A stretch of DNA of 64,000 bases from Chryseobacterium mucoviscidosis (GCF_002177115.1 NZ_MVAG01000117.1:1-64000), one strand, 5' to 3'. Shown: positions 8,811 through 18,695, numbered from the stretch's first letter. Notes: generated by a model not told the origin, from the letters alone. Numbers and translations are program-made.

Positions 8811-8853
8811 AAAATCTGGGGCGCAAAATTGAAAATTTTGCGCCCCAGATTTT
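8811..8853. repeat. Perfect 20-bp inverted repeat with GAA loop
   Basis: Arms 8811-8830 and 8834-8853 are exact reverse complements (core CTGGGGCGCAAAATT) around a 3-nt GAA loop. It sits between two convergent genes. It may act as a bidirectional terminator, since both ends are A/T rich, or may be a dispersed palindromic element. Confidence 0.8.
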
Positions 8854-8869
8854 ATACTATTATTAACTT

Positions 8870-10165
8870 TTAAATCACTTTCACGATAAAATAGCTCTTC
8901 TTTCCTTTTTGAAGAAGTAAAAACTTACCGTCAATCAGATCATTTTCATTGGCAGTGTAAACATCATTAATTTTCTGTTTGTTTACGGAAATAGCATTTC
9001 CTTTCAGCTCTCTTGTTGCTTCACTTTTAGATTTTAAAAATCCTGATTTTTCAGAAAGCAAATCGATAATATTTACTCCTAAAACATCATTCTTTGCTAC
9101 CTCTTTCTGAGGAACTCCATCGAAAACTTCAAGAAATGTTTCTTCATCAAGACTTACCAGATCTTCAGCGGTTGAACGTCCGAAAAGAATCTCAGATGCT
9201 TTCAATGCCTTCTCGTATTCATCTTTTCCGTGAACCCATGTTGTAACTTCCTCAGCTAATTTTTTCTGTAGCTTTCTTTCGTGTGGAGCCGTTTTATGCT
9301 CTTCAATTAAAGTTTCAATTTCTTCCTTCCCTAAAAATGTATAGAATTTAATGAATCTTTCCGCGTCTTCATCCGTTGCATTCAGCCAGAACTGGTAAAA
9401 TTTATAAGGAGAAGTCTTCTTTTTATCCAGCCAGTAATTTTCTCCGCTTTCAGACTTCCCGAATTTAGAACCGTCGGCTTTTGTAATCAGAGGAACCGTT
9501 AATGCAAAAGCTTCGCCCTGTGCTTTTCTTCGGATCAGTTCAGTTCCGGTCGTGATATTTCCCCACTGGTCAGAACCTCCCATCTGAAGTTTAACGCCGT
9601 TATTTTGATACAGATGTAAAAAATCATACCCCTGAATCAACTGATACGTAAACTCAGTAAAGCTCATTCCGTCAACACCTGCCTCTCCGGAAAGTCTTTT
9701 CTTTACAGAATCTTTCGCCATCATATAGTTTACGGTAATATTTTTTCCTACGTTTTTCGCAAAATCAAGGAAAGAAATATTTTTCATCCAGTCATAATTG
9801 TTTACCAGTTCCGCTTTATTCGGCTCGCTTCCCGAAAAATCAAGAAATCTGGAAAGCTGATTTTTAAGACAGTCTACATAATGAAGCAAAGTATCTTCAT
9901 CCAGAAGATTTCTTTCCGCAGATTTTCCCGAAGGATCACCAATCATTCCTGTTGCACCCCCCACCAAAGCAATCGGTTTATGACCGTGCTGCTGAAAATG
10001 AGCTAAAATTTTTATCTGAATAAGACTTCCGATATGTAAAGAATCTGCAGTAGGATCAAAACCGATATAGGCTGTTGTCATTTCCTTATCCAGTTGTTCG
10101 TCCGTTCCGGGCATCATGTCGGCAAAAAGCCCGCGCCATTTCAGTTCTTCAATAAAAGAGTTCAT
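8870..10165 (-). CDS. tyrS: Tyrosine--tRNA ligase
   Basis: Charges tRNA-Tyr with tyrosine in the cytoplasm; a class I synthetase. The HIGH-type signature is at 44-47 (HIGS in ADSLHIGSL). The KMSKS-type loop is KFGKSESG near 234. The C-terminal S4-like RNA-binding domain covers about 365-431 ([17 protein letters not shown]). At 431 residues it has the usual bacterial TyrS length. The gene is apparently monocistronic, and a 20-bp inverted repeat follows its stop codon. A repeat element and the ECF sigma gene lie upstream, transcribed divergently. Confidence 0.97.
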   Translation of the reverse strand: MNSFIEELKWRGLFADMMPGTDEQLDKEMTTAYIGFDPTADSLHIGSLIQIKILAHFQQHGHKPIALVGGATGMIGDPSGKSAERNLLDEDTLLHYVDCLKNQLSRFLDFSGSEPNKAELVNNYDWMKNISFLDFAKNVGKNITVNYMMAKDSVKKRLSGEAGVDGMSFTEFTYQLIQGYDFLHLYQNNGVKLQMGGSDQWGNITTGTELIRRKAQGEAFALTVPLITKADGSKFGKSESGENYWLDKKKTSPYKFYQFWLNATDEDAERFIKFYTFLGKEEIETLIEEHKTAPHERKLQKKLAEEVTTWVHGKDEYEKALKASEILFGRSTAEDLVSLDEETFLEVFDGVPQKEVAKNDVLGVNIIDLLSEKSGFLKSKSEATRELKGNAISVNKQKINDVYTANENDLIDGKFLLLQKGKKSYFIVKVI

Positions 10166-10268
10166 TATTTTCTGCTTTAAAATTTAATGTGCAAAGATAA
10201 TCATTTCGGGGGAATAAGGCGAAGACAGAAACTTTCAATTCAGGATGAAAAACAGGTTGATTTTTTTA

Positions 10269-10384
10269 GGAGCTGTTTCCTGCTCTCCGCACTCGCTATT
10301 TTGTTAGATTTAGGTTTCGGCGGCTTTGCCGCCGAAACCTAAATCTAACAAAATGAGCTCAGACAAATGCTGCGATCAGGGCTA
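10269..10384. repeat. Family A dispersed element with 27-bp inner palindrome
   Basis: The ends read GGAGCTGTTTCCTGCT and ATCAGGGCTA and match those of the element at 20511-20628. Inside is a perfect inverted repeat with arms 10298-10324 and 10328-10354 and a TTT loop (core GGTTTCGGCGGC). No coding potential is seen. It lies between tyrS and the divergent sigma-factor gene. Confidence 0.8.
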
Positions 10385-10458
10385 AACTTCGGTCGGTAAT
10401 ACCATTTTTACCAAAAAATCATTTGATTTCCTGCATTGTATTTTCAGCGAAAATCAGT

Positions 10459-10466
10459 TATATTTG
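10459..10466 (+). promoter_or_regulatory. -7 promoter element TATATTTG of the ECF sigma gene
   Basis: A perfect TAnnTTTG match ending 6 nt before the ATG at 10473. A TTG start at 10464 would lie inside this element and is rejected. Confidence 0.7.
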
Positions 10467-10472
10467 TTACTA

Positions 10473-11033
10473 ATGAACGACGAACAATTATTTCCTCTCA
10501 TTCAGAAAGCGAAGGAAAAAGACCAGAAAGCGCAGACCAGGCTCATCAACATTTTTTGGGTTGATGTTTTTTCTTTTGTAATGAAAAAAGTTCACGACGA
10601 AAATGATGCCGACGAAATCACGGTAAATGTTTTTTCAAAAGTTTTATCAAAGCTGGAAATGTTTGATCCTCATTTTCAGTTTAAAACATGGGTTCTCACC
10701 ATCGCGCAGAATACCATCATCGATTTTTGGAGAAAAAAAAGCCGCGAAAATCAGGATCCTACGGAAAATTTGGATGAGGTAAAAAACCAGTATGCTAAAT
10801 CTCCTGAAGAATTGATGATTTCCGAAGAAGAACAAAAGAAAATCATCAAAACAATAGAATCTTTAGATGTCAATTATCAGGAAATCATAAGGTTAAGGTT
10901 TTTTGAGGAAAAAAGCATCAAAGAAATAGCTGAAGAATTGGGCATTTCTGTCGCCAATACAAAGGTTCGTGTTATGCGTGCAAAAAAAGTCTTAGCAGAA
11001 CTGTTGAAAAATAATGAGTTTGACGATCAATAA
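10473..11033 (+). CDS. ECF-type RNA polymerase sigma factor
   Basis: An alternative sigma factor of the sigma-70 ECF class, 186 residues. Region 2 spans about 20-90 (DADEITVNVFSKVL and KTWVLTIAQNTIIDFWRKK, the -10 recognition helix). Region 4 spans about 120-175 (YQEIIRLRFFEEKSIKEIAEELGISVANTKVRVMRA, a helix-turn-helix). No anti-sigma gene is adjacent, unlike many ECF loci. The next gene, mvaS, is 145 nt away with its own leader. The message would be almost leaderless from the promoter at 10459. Target genes are unknown. Confidence 0.9.
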   Translation: MNDEQLFPLIQKAKEKDQKAQTRLINIFWVDVFSFVMKKVHDENDADEITVNVFSKVLSKLEMFDPHFQFKTWVLTIAQNTIIDFWRKKSRENQDPTENLDEVKNQYAKSPEELMISEEEQKKIIKTIESLDVNYQEIIRLRFFEEKSIKEIAEELGISVANTKVRVMRAKKVLAELLKNNEFDDQ

Positions 11034-11178
11034 TCACAAACTTTTAAAATCCCGATCTTAGAATTTAAAATATAATTTCCTGAAATTTATCATATTCAGA
11101 ATAAATTTTCAATAAATGCTGAAAATCATATATGATTAAACGTTTACATTTTCTAAATTCGTATGAAAATTAGAAAAT

Positions 11179-12507
11179 ATGACTTTTGGAATTGAGGCAG
11201 CAAGCTATTATGTACCTTCATTATATTTGGAAATTAAAAATTTAGCAGAAAAAAGAGGAATCGAACCTGCAAAACTCGAAAAAGGATTGGGGTTGCATAA
11301 AATGGGCTTTCCCGATGTTCATGAAGATGCCGCAACTTTCGCAGCAGAAGCATTACTTAAACTCATACAGGATTATAACATCAATCCGAAAGAAATATCA
11401 AGAATTTATTTAGGAACAGAAAGCGCTTTGGATGCCGCTAAACCAACCGCTTCTTACGCTATGCAGATGGTAGAAAAAGTTCTCGAAAAAGAATTTGGAG
11501 ACCGGGTTTTCAGAAACTGTGATGTAGTAGACATGACTTTTGCGTGTATTGGAGCAGTAGATGCGCTTCATAATTCTTTAGATTTTGTAAGAGCAAACCC
11601 TGATAAAAAAGCGGTAGTCATTGCAAGTGATTACGCAAAATACGAACTGGCTTCTTCCGGAGAATACACACAGGGTGGAGGAGCAGTTGCGGTTTTAATT
11701 TCTTCAAAACCTGATCTCATTGAAATTGAAAACAAGTGGGGAATTGCCACAGAATCGGTCTTTGATTTTTTCAAGCCGCGTCGTCATTTCAAAAAAGAAG
11801 ACTTAACGAATGCTCCCGAAAGTTTTCCTCAAAAAATAGAAATTTTCACGGATGAACCAGTCTTTGACGGACAATATTCCAACCAGTGTTATCAGGACAG
11901 AATTAGAGAAGCTTACAATCATTATAAAGAAATTACAGGACTTAATAAGCCTTACGAAAACTGGAAATATCTGATCTTTCATCTTCCATACGCCTTTCAC
12001 GGAAAAAGAGTTTTCACAGAAATTTACAGTTTAGAAAACGGGTTGTCTTACGAAACTCCTGAAGAACAGAAAGCAGTGGCAAAATCAGAAGAATACCTTC
12101 AGTTTATTAATGATAAAATTGAAAAATCTCAACGTGCATCTTCGGAAATCGGAAATATGTACACTGCTTCCATTTTTATGGCTTTACTTTCTGCTTTACA
12201 GACTTCTTTTAACGAAAATGAAGAATTGGCAGGACAGCAAATCGGATTTTTAGGATACGGAAGCGGATCAAAATCCAAAGTTTTTGCCGGAAAAGTTTCA
12301 GAAAACTGGAAAAAAGTGGCAGAAAAATGGAATTTATTTGAAAGTTTAAAAAACAGAACAGCAATTGATTTTGAGACCTACGAAAAACTCCACAGAAAAC
12401 AACTGCAAAATTCAATTAACGAAAACTATAAAGGCTTTGGTTTAACATCAGTAGAACTGGAAAATCCTGTTTTAAAAGGCGCAAGATATTATGATTATCA
12501 GGGATAA
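11179..12507 (+). CDS. mvaS: Hydroxymethylglutaryl-CoA synthase
   Basis: Condenses acetyl-CoA with acetoacetyl-CoA to HMG-CoA, an early step of the mevalonate isoprenoid pathway, in the cytoplasm. A thiolase-fold enzyme of 442 residues. The nucleophile Cys123 is in DMTFACIGA, the general base Glu49 in VHEDAATFA, and the active-site His in IFHLPYAFHGKR. ASSGEYTQGGGAVAVLI is the conserved Gly-rich segment. An inverted repeat TTTTCTAA/TTAGAAAA lies just upstream and could be an operator. A bidirectional terminator follows. The mevalonate route is typical of Flavobacteriia, which supports the assignment; no other pathway genes are in the window. Confidence 0.9.
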   Translation: MTFGIEAASYYVPSLYLEIKNLAEKRGIEPAKLEKGLGLHKMGFPDVHEDAATFAAEALLKLIQDYNINPKEISRIYLGTESALDAAKPTASYAMQMVEKVLEKEFGDRVFRNCDVVDMTFACIGAVDALHNSLDFVRANPDKKAVVIASDYAKYELASSGEYTQGGGAVAVLISSKPDLIEIENKWGIATESVFDFFKPRRHFKKEDLTNAPESFPQKIEIFTDEPVFDGQYSNQCYQDRIREAYNHYKEITGLNKPYENWKYLIFHLPYAFHGKRVFTEIYSLENGLSYETPEEQKAVAKSEEYLQFINDKIEKSQRASSEIGNMYTASIFMALLSALQTSFNENEELAGQQIGFLGYGSGSKSKVFAGKVSENWKKVAEKWNLFESLKNRTAIDFETYEKLHRKQLQNSINENYKGFGLTSVELENPVLKGARYYDYQG

Positions 12508-12530
12508 CTAAAAATTAAGAATAATATTAA

Positions 12531-12558
12531 AACATCTCAATCTGAGGTGTTTTTTTTA
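12531..12558. terminator. Bidirectional terminator between mvaS and the AraC gene
   Basis: Stem AACATCTCA/TGAGGTGTT with an ATC loop is followed by T8 on the plus strand. It lies in the 48-bp gap between convergent genes, and its T-run ends inside the AraC stop. Confidence 0.8.
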
Positions 12559-13479
12559 TTCAAGAAATAAAACTTTATCCTGATAACTTTTCGGCGTTAC
12601 TCCCACTAATTGCTTAAATACTCTCGTAAAATAATTTGCATCCGAAAAACCTGTCTGATAAGCCGTTTCTTTAATGCTGTTCTGGTTCGCCAAAAGTTCT
12701 TTTGCCCGATTGATTCTTTCTTGCAAAATAAACTCATTCGGAGAAGTTCCCAGTTCGTCTTTAAACATTTTAAAGAAATTGGATTTACTTACATAAGCCA
12801 TTTTTGCAATGCTGTCTATCGATAATTTCTGATGAAGGTTTTTCTTAATATAATCTACGGCAAAACCTATTCTGGATTTGTTTTTAACAATATTTTTCTC
12901 CACCATGCTTCTTGCCTGCGTCTGCATCAGACGGATCAGAAGTTCCTTCAAAGCAAAATCTGCCATAATATCCTTTTGTGAATTATCGTCCATCGCAATT
13001 CTCATAATATTATTCGTTGCCGAAGCCAGAGACTGATTATTAAACAGAAAATACTCATCCAGTTCAATATTCCATTGCGAAGTTTCATCCACCTTTGGAA
13101 GATGATAGTTGAGGTGATTGAGAGAATTCTCTATAAATTCAGGATTCAGGCTAAGAGAAATACACTGGGAAGGCGTTTCATCCGCTTCAGGAAAATCGAT
13201 CACCATCGTTTCTCCCGGCGAAACCAGAACACTTTCTCCCGGAAAATAATCGAAATAGCCCGTTTTATGATCTATTTTCATGTGCTTTTTCCCGCGAAGC
13301 ATTGCCGTGAATGCAATCGTTTCAAAATGCAGTTTTACATCGAAAGCAGCCTTATGCGTTTCGTAGATACTGAATTCACAATTGTTTAGATTGAATTTTG
13401 TCTGATTTTCAACCAAGTGCATAAGCTGGTTTTCCCTTTTCAATTCAGGAGTTTCTAATAAAATCTTGTTATTGTTCAT
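12556..13479 (-). CDS. AraC-family transcriptional regulator of the aldehyde dehydrogenase locus
   Basis: A 307-residue DNA-binding activator. The N-terminal ~190 residues resemble an AraC ligand or cupin-type domain (GYFDYFPGESVLVSPGETM). The C-terminal ~100 residues hold two helix-turn-helix motifs (LSIDSIAKMAYVSKSNFFKMFKDELG and IKETAYQTGFSDANYFTRVFKQ), ending in the usual GVTPKSYQ. It is divergent from the aldehyde dehydrogenase gene across 181 bp, the classic arrangement for a regulator and its target. I infer that it activates the dehydrogenase, perhaps in response to an alcohol or aldehyde. The inducer is unknown. Confidence 0.9.
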   Translation of the reverse strand: MNNNKILLETPELKRENQLMHLVENQTKFNLNNCEFSIYETHKAAFDVKLHFETIAFTAMLRGKKHMKIDHKTGYFDYFPGESVLVSPGETMVIDFPEADETPSQCISLSLNPEFIENSLNHLNYHLPKVDETSQWNIELDEYFLFNNQSLASATNNIMRIAMDDNSQKDIMADFALKELLIRLMQTQARSMVEKNIVKNKSRIGFAVDYIKKNLHQKLSIDSIAKMAYVSKSNFFKMFKDELGTSPNEFILQERINRAKELLANQNSIKETAYQTGFSDANYFTRVFKQLVGVTPKSYQDKVLFLE

Positions 13480-13660
13480 TTCTAAACATTTTTAATAGCC
13501 TGTTTACTCAAATATAGAAAATAATCGGCTTACAAGACTGTTAATGAAATAATAAAATTTTCTGTCTGTACGATTTTGAAGTTTTTTTGTACGATTGTGC
13601 TATCAGAATCATTGAAGGAAATGTAATTTGGCAATAGATAAAAATTAAAATTGTACGAAT

Positions 13661-15190
13661 ATGAGCACTACAACACAACAACAATCAGAAACATTACTCC
13701 AATGGCCTGAATTCAAAAAAAGATATGACAACTACATCAACGGACAATTTACAGCTCCTGTTAACGGACAGTACTTCGATGTAGTTTCTCCCATTGACGG
13801 TAAAAATTTCACACAGGCAGCACATTCATCCAAAGAAGACCTTGAATTGGCGGTAAATGCGGCCGAAAAAGCATTCCAAACATGGAAAAATACTTCTTCC
13901 ACAGAAAGAAGCATCATTTTAAACAAAATTGCCGACAGGATCGAGCAGAATTTAGAATACATCGCAACCGTTGAAACCATCGATAACGGGAAAGCGGTAA
14001 GAGAAACTTTAGCCGCAGATATTCCTTTGGCAATTGATCATTTCAGATATTTTGCCTCCGTTATCAGAGCGGAAGAAGGTTCTCATAACGAACTGGATAA
14101 AGATACCGTTTCTTTAATCGTTCACGAACCGCTTGGAGTAATCGCACAGATCATTCCATGGAACTTCCCGATCTTAATGGCAGTCTGGAAATTAGCTCCG
14201 GCTTTGGCAGCAGGAAACTGCGTCGTTTTAAAACCGGCAGAAAGTACTCCGATTTCCATTATGGTTCTTATGGAACTCATTGGCGATTTGCTTCCGGCAG
14301 GAGTGGTAAACATTGTGAACGGTTTCGGAGCAGAGTTGGGAAGAGCTTTGGTAACCAATCCGAAAGTAGCAAAAGCAGCCTTTACAGGATCTACAGCAAC
14401 CGGTAGACTGGTCATGCAGTACGCAACAGAAAATATCATTCCTGTAACGTTAGAATTGGGTGGGAAGTCTCCAAATGTTTTCTTTAATTCGGTAATGGAT
14501 GCGGACGATGAATTTTTAGATAAAGCTATTGAAGGCGCAGTTCTTTTTGCTTTAAATCAGGGTGAAATCTGTACCTGTCCTTCAAGATTACTGGTTCAGG
14601 AAGACATCGCAGATGCTTTCATTGCCAAAGTAATCGAAAGAGTAAAAGCCATCAAAGTCGGAAACCCTTTAGACAAAACCGTAATGATGGGAGCGCAGGC
14701 TTCACAGATCCAGAAAGATAAAATCCTTTCCTACATCAAATTAGGAAAAGAAGAAGGTGCAGAAGTGCTTGTTGGAGGTGATGTAAATCACGTCGGAGAA
14801 GGTCTGGAAAACGGATATTATATTCAGCCGACCATCTTTAAAGGAAACAACAGAATGAGAATCTTTCAGGAAGAAATTTTCGGACCTGTTCTGGCGTTCA
14901 CCACCTTCAAAGACGAAGAAGAAGCATTAAAAATAGCAAACGACACCATTTACGGTCTTGGAGCAGGAGTCTGGACAAGAGATGCGCATCAGCTTTATAA
15001 CATTCCGCGTCATATTGAAGCAGGAAGAGTTTGGGTAAACCAGTATCACGCATATCCTGCAGGAGCACCTTTCGGAGGATACAAACAGTCGGGAATCGGT
15101 CGCGAAAACCACAAAATGATGCTGGATCATTACCGCCAGACCAAAAATATGCTGATTTCCTACAACAAAAACAAACTAGGTTTCTTTTAA
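13661..15190 (+). CDS. NAD-dependent aldehyde dehydrogenase
   Basis: Oxidises an aldehyde to its carboxylate with NAD(P) in the cytoplasm. Length is 509 residues. Conserved features are PWNFP at 166-170 (Asn168, oxyanion), KPAE at 191-194, FTGST at 241-245, the base Glu265 in LELGGK, and the nucleophile Cys304 in [11 protein letters not shown]. The CTCPSR signature is that of the acetaldehyde dehydrogenase group (ExaC/AldB-like). It is flanked by an AraC regulator on one side and a DUF779 protein on the other, a conserved set. Acetaldehyde or another short aldehyde is the probable substrate. A repeat element begins directly after the stop. Confidence 0.92.
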   Translation: MSTTTQQQSETLLQWPEFKKRYDNYINGQFTAPVNGQYFDVVSPIDGKNFTQAAHSSKEDLELAVNAAEKAFQTWKNTSSTERSIILNKIADRIEQNLEYIATVETIDNGKAVRETLAADIPLAIDHFRYFASVIRAEEGSHNELDKDTVSLIVHEPLGVIAQIIPWNFPILMAVWKLAPALAAGNCVVLKPAESTPISIMVLMELIGDLLPAGVVNIVNGFGAELGRALVTNPKVAKAAFTGSTATGRLVMQYATENIIPVTLELGGKSPNVFFNSVMDADDEFLDKAIEGAVLFALNQGEICTCPSRLLVQEDIADAFIAKVIERVKAIKVGNPLDKTVMMGAQASQIQKDKILSYIKLGKEEGAEVLVGGDVNHVGEGLENGYYIQPTIFKGNNRMRIFQEEIFGPVLAFTTFKDEEEALKIANDTIYGLGAGVWTRDAHQLYNIPRHIEAGRVWVNQYHAYPAGAPFGGYKQSGIGRENHKMMLDHYRQTKNMLISYNKNKLGFF

Positions 15191-15334
15191 TCTTAAATAT
15201 TAGGGCATGCCCGTTTTCCCCGTCTCGGCAACGGGGAAAAACGGTCGGGCTATTCAGGGCTCCACTTCGTTTCGGTGCTCCGTTTCACTCCGCACCGGCT
15301 CGTTCCTCGCCGCCCTTCCTATCCCTCACGCGAA
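15191..15334. repeat. Family B dispersed element, copy 1
   Basis: It starts TCTTAAATATT right after the aldehyde dehydrogenase TAA, followed by GGGCATGCCC, a variable hairpin (CCGTTTTCCCCGT with ACGGGGAAAAACGG), GGTCGGGCT, a GC-rich section and CATCCCTCACGCGAA-like (ATCCCTCACGCGAA) at the 3' end. The copy at 35197-35376 has the same order with a different inner hairpin. GC content is well above the surroundings. Confidence 0.8.
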
Positions 15335-15396
15335 CAACCATTCGTCCTGATCCGGAATTTTCGGGTGAGTTGAGAAATTTCAATTAAAGATTTCAG

Positions 15397-15425
15397 GTTT
15401 CGGCGAAATGAAATTTCGCCGAAAC
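15397..15425. repeat. Perfect 13-bp inverted repeat with GAA loop
   Basis: Arms GTTTCGGCGAAAT and ATTTCGCCGAAAC are separated by GAA. The loop and architecture match the palindrome at 8811-8853, and the arm resembles the core of the palindrome at 10298-10354. Confidence 0.7.
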
Positions 15426-15545
15426 TTTTAACTTTATGTAAGAAAGATAATAACGAAGGAAGAATCTAAACCTTATTTATAAAGATTTTTTACTTCACTT
15501 CTGAACTGTGTTCGTAGACCTTTAATTCACTAAAAATAAAGAAAA

Positions 15546-15929
15546 ATGCAAACAAAAATAGCAAGACTCTCAGCAACCGAAAAAGCTTTGGAAGTCATTT
15601 GGGAACTGGAAAAAAAATATGGTGACCTGATGTTTTATCAGGCAGGAGGATGCTGTGAAGGAACGCAGCCGCAGTGTTTTGAAAAAGGAGGATTTTACCC
15701 GAGAATGAACGATGCTATGATCGGTACGATTAACAATCATGAATTCTGGATCGATCGTGATCTCTTCGAATACTGGAAATATTCACATTTTACACTCGAT
15801 GTTGTCGATGGTTTCGGATCGGGCGGATTTTCTTTAGAAACACCTCTGGGGAAAACATTCAAAGTCATTTACAGACTTTTTACGCCGGAAGAACTGGAGA
15901 ATTTAGAACCGGTGAAACGCAGTGAATAA
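15546..15929 (+). CDS. DUF779 protein associated with aldehyde dehydrogenase
   Basis: A 127-residue cytoplasmic protein of the DUF779 family, which is usually found next to acetaldehyde-type aldehyde dehydrogenases. The diagnostic segment is FYQAGGCCEGTQPQCF (about 35-50), with three cysteines that might bind metal or form disulfides. It also has the conserved FGSGGFSLETP. Its molecular function is unknown. It lies 355 bp downstream of the dehydrogenase because repeat elements have expanded the gap, so it may no longer share the dehydrogenase transcript. Confidence 0.85.
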   Translation: MQTKIARLSATEKALEVIWELEKKYGDLMFYQAGGCCEGTQPQCFEKGGFYPRMNDAMIGTINNHEFWIDRDLFEYWKYSHFTLDVVDGFGSGGFSLETPLGKTFKVIYRLFTPEELENLEPVKRSE

Positions 15930-16072
15930 AAATCTGCTCAATCGGCACAATCTGCGAGATAAAAAAATATAAAGTCTCATGCAGATTTAGCAGATGACGC
16001 AGATGTTTAAGTTAAATATTATTCGTGCAATTCGTGAAAAAACATTCGTGCAATTTGTGTTTAGGTACAAAA

Positions 16073-17272
16073 TCAAACCTTCACAAACCTACTCACAAAC
16101 ATAGAAGCTACCAATTGTCCGACTGCATTTAAAACCGTTGCCAAAGGATCAACCAGAGTTCCGATAATCATTACTGCCGGAATTGCTTCCTGTGGTAATT
16201 TGTAAACTGAAATCATCAACATTTCTCCAATATATCCTCCGTTCGGAATTCCTCCCGCAACAATGCTTACAAAAACAGTAATTCCCAAAGCTAAAAGAAG
16301 ATTCATAGGATCAAAAAAGTCTCTTCCGATGATTAAGAATGCCACATAAATCTTAATGATTGACGACATGGAAGAACCGTTTTTATGTAAGGTTGTTCCA
16401 ATCGGGATCACAATATTTGAAATCTGGCTCGGAATTCCGATTTTTGAAGCTGCCTGTAAATTGGCGGGCATTGTGGCGAAGCTGCTGCAGGTACTCAAAG
16501 CGGTTAAAGTAGGGAAAATAGCATTCGTCCAGAAACTTTTAACCCCGTTCTGTCCTTTTGCCATAAACGCATAGAGTGAAAAGAAGACCAGAAAATAGAC
16601 CACTCCTGCAATATAATACAATCCTAAAGGTTTCGCATAAAATCCGAAAAGCTGAGGTCCCAAAGTCGCCACCTGATACGCAAAATAAGCGCCCAAACCA
16701 ATCGGAGCAACTTTCATAATCAACAAGAGCAGTTCCTTCATCACTTCATAACCCGAAGCGATAAATGAGCGGAAAGCCTGTCCTTTTTCTCCCGCTTTTC
16801 TGGCGGAAAATCCCGTCATGAAGGCAAAAATTAAAAGAGCCAGCATATTTTGTCTTGAAAAAAGCTGTGTAAATTCTCCTACTGTAAAAAATCCGACGAT
16901 TCTGTTTCCCCAACTGTCATTGCTTGTAGCTTCCTCCACAATTTCAGAACTTCCCGAAACTCCGGAAACCGGAAAAAGATAAACGGCGCAAATCGTAAAA
17001 ACCGCGGCGGTTAAAATAAAAAACAGAAAGGTAAAAGCCATGGTAACCATTATTTTTCCAAATTTAGACTGCTGCTCTAACGAAGCAATAGAATTGGAAA
17101 CGGCAAAGAAAACCAGCGGAACTACACTTACAAACAGCAGGTTCAGGAAAATATCTCCCAAAGGTTTTATATAATCCACAATATCGGGAGCCGCAATTCC
17201 GATGATGCTTCCGACAGAGATTCCCAACAGTAAAAGTAAAATTCCGGAGTAGTTTTTCAACACTTCTTTCAT
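16073..17272 (-). CDS. Dicarboxylate/amino acid:cation symporter (DAACS family)
   Basis: An inner-membrane secondary transporter that imports dicarboxylates or acidic amino acids with H+ or Na+. It has about 399 residues from the ATG at 17272, with eight TM helices and two re-entrant loops expected. Family segments include the Ser-rich hairpin FPTLTALSTCSSFATMP and the NxxG-type region VIPIGTTLHKNGSSM. The longer in-frame start at 17311 is rejected because a perfect -7 element (17288-17295) lies downstream of it. The exact substrate is unknown. It is divergent from cbpA. Confidence 0.9.
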   Translation of the reverse strand: MKEVLKNYSGILLLLLGISVGSIIGIAAPDIVDYIKPLGDIFLNLLFVSVVPLVFFAVSNSIASLEQQSKFGKIMVTMAFTFLFFILTAAVFTICAVYLFPVSGVSGSSEIVEEATSNDSWGNRIVGFFTVGEFTQLFSRQNMLALLIFAFMTGFSARKAGEKGQAFRSFIASGYEVMKELLLLIMKVAPIGLGAYFAYQVATLGPQLFGFYAKPLGLYYIAGVVYFLVFFSLYAFMAKGQNGVKSFWTNAIFPTLTALSTCSSFATMPANLQAASKIGIPSQISNIVIPIGTTLHKNGSSMSSIIKIYVAFLIIGRDFFDPMNLLLALGITVFVSIVAGGIPNGGYIGEMLMISVYKLPQEAIPAVMIIGTLVDPLATVLNAVGQLVASMFVSRFVKV

Positions 17273-17287
17273 GCGTTGCTTTTTAAC

Positions 17288-17295
17288 CAAAGATA
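17288..17295 (-). promoter_or_regulatory. -7 promoter element TATCTTTG of the symporter gene
   Basis: A perfect TAnnTTTG match on the minus strand, 15 nt before the ATG at 17272. It sets the start codon. Confidence 0.7.
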
Positions 17296-17342
17296 GCTTA
17301 ATTTTTAACATTCCGTTATATAAAATTCAGTCATAAAATCCT

Positions 17343-17350
17343 TAAATTTG
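17343..17350 (+). promoter_or_regulatory. -7 promoter element TAAATTTG of cbpA
   Basis: A perfect TAnnTTTG match, 16 nt before the cbpA ATG. It faces away from the symporter promoter 48 bp to the left. Confidence 0.65.
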
Positions 17351-17366
17351 AGTAAACATCGTTTCT

Positions 17367-18287
17367 ATGGCTTATATAGATTACTATAAAATTTTAGGCG
17401 TAGACAAGAACGCAACGCAGGAAGATATCAAAAAGGCATATCGTAAACTCGCAAGAAAATTACATCCCGATCTTAATCCTGATGACAAGGAAGCCGAAAG
17501 ACAATTCAAAGAGCTTAATGAAGCCAATGAAGTTCTGAGCAATCCCGAAAACCGTGCAAAGTACGATAAATACGGAGAACACTGGAAGCATGGCGAAGAA
17601 TATGAAAAAGCCCAGCAACAGCAGCAAAGACAGTATCAAAATCAGGGAGGAAACTTCGGAGGAGGATTTTCGGAAGCGGATTTCGGCGACGGGGAAGATT
17701 TTTCAGATTTTTTCCAGAGTATGTTTGGCGGAGCAGGAGGAGGTTTCGGAAGGAATTCAAGAGGAAGTGCGTCGGGAAAATTTAAAGGACAGGATATTCA
17801 GGCAGAATTAACTTTAACCTTGAAAGATGCTGCAACAACACATCCTCAGACTTTTGATATCAATGGCAAAAAAGTAAGAATTACGATTCCGGCAGGAGTG
17901 TATGACGGTCAGCAGATTAAATTAAAAGGTCACGGAAATCCCGGTTTCAATGGCGGTCCAAATGGAGATTTATACATTACTTTCAATATCACTACTGATC
18001 CGAATTTTGAAAGAGCCGGCAATGATCTGAAATCTAAAGTTTCGATTGATCTTTACACTGCAGTTTTAGGCGGTGACGTAAAAGTAAATACTCTCGACGG
18101 AAGTGTAAATCTGAAAGTAAAACCTGAAACCCAGAACGGAACAACGGTGAGACTAAAAGGAAAAGGTTTTCCGGTGTACAAAAAAGAGGGAGAATTTGGT
18201 GATCTTTTCGTGACGTATGAAGTGAAATTACCGACAAATTTAACTGAAAAGCAGAAAGAACTTTTTGAACAACTTAAAAATTCCTAA
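17367..18287 (+). CDS. cbpA: J-domain co-chaperone, CbpA type
   Basis: An Hsp40 co-chaperone that stimulates DnaK ATPase activity in the cytoplasm; E. coli CbpA also binds curved DNA. It has 306 residues. The J domain is 1-70 with the essential HPD at 33-35, followed by a Gln- and Gly/Phe-rich linker (about 85-135). The two C-terminal substrate-binding domains follow ([19 protein letters not shown]...). The DnaJ zinc-finger repeats are absent, which distinguishes it from DnaJ. The next gene, 3 nt away, encodes the CbpM modulator, confirming the assignment. Confidence 0.92.
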   Translation: MAYIDYYKILGVDKNATQEDIKKAYRKLARKLHPDLNPDDKEAERQFKELNEANEVLSNPENRAKYDKYGEHWKHGEEYEKAQQQQQRQYQNQGGNFGGGFSEADFGDGEDFSDFFQSMFGGAGGGFGRNSRGSASGKFKGQDIQAELTLTLKDAATTHPQTFDINGKKVRITIPAGVYDGQQIKLKGHGNPGFNGGPNGDLYITFNITTDPNFERAGNDLKSKVSIDLYTAVLGGDVKVNTLDGSVNLKVKPETQNGTTVRLKGKGFPVYKKEGEFGDLFVTYEVKLPTNLTEKQKELFEQLKNS

Positions 18288-18290
18288 GCC

Positions 18291-18593
18291 ATGAGTGAAA
18301 GAATATCGCGGGAAGAACTCGTAAAAATATATAACGTAGAAATTACTTTTTTTGATGAACTGGTGAACTCGGGATTACTTACTATTCACACAGAAAATGA
18401 AATCCGTTATCTGATGTATGAAGATTTGCCCATGTTTGAAAGATTTACAAACTGGCATTATGATCTGGAAATCAATCTTCCGGGTTTGGAAGTAATCCAT
18501 GAAATGCTGAAAAAAATGGATGATCTCAGACAGAGGAACCGTGAACTGATGAATAAACTTTCTGCAATTGCAAATAAATATGAGGATGGGTAA
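18291..18593 (+). CDS. cbpM: Chaperone modulator CbpM
   Basis: A 100-residue MerR-like helical protein that binds the J domain of CbpA and inhibits its co-chaperone activity. The N-terminal winged-helix-like part (SREELVKIYNVEITFFDELVNSGLL) is followed by a LEINLPGLEVIHEMLKKMD helix and a coiled-coil tail. It is co-transcribed with cbpA (3-nt spacing), matching the E. coli cbpA-cbpM order. Confidence 0.88.
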   Translation: MSERISREELVKIYNVEITFFDELVNSGLLTIHTENEIRYLMYEDLPMFERFTNWHYDLEINLPGLEVIHEMLKKMDDLRQRNRELMNKLSAIANKYEDG

Positions 18594-18695
18594 TTTAGTT
18601 GATAGCTGAAGCATCATGATTGATGATTGATGTTTTGGAGTTGTGAAAAAACAATAGATCAATGAAGAGATCATCATTAAATTAAATTTTTCATT

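Noticed and set aside
13075..13389. A 104-codon plus-strand frame opposite the AraC gene
   Set aside because: It is antisense to a well-supported AraC regulator and shows no domain, signal or start context; frames like this arise from the codon bias of the real gene.
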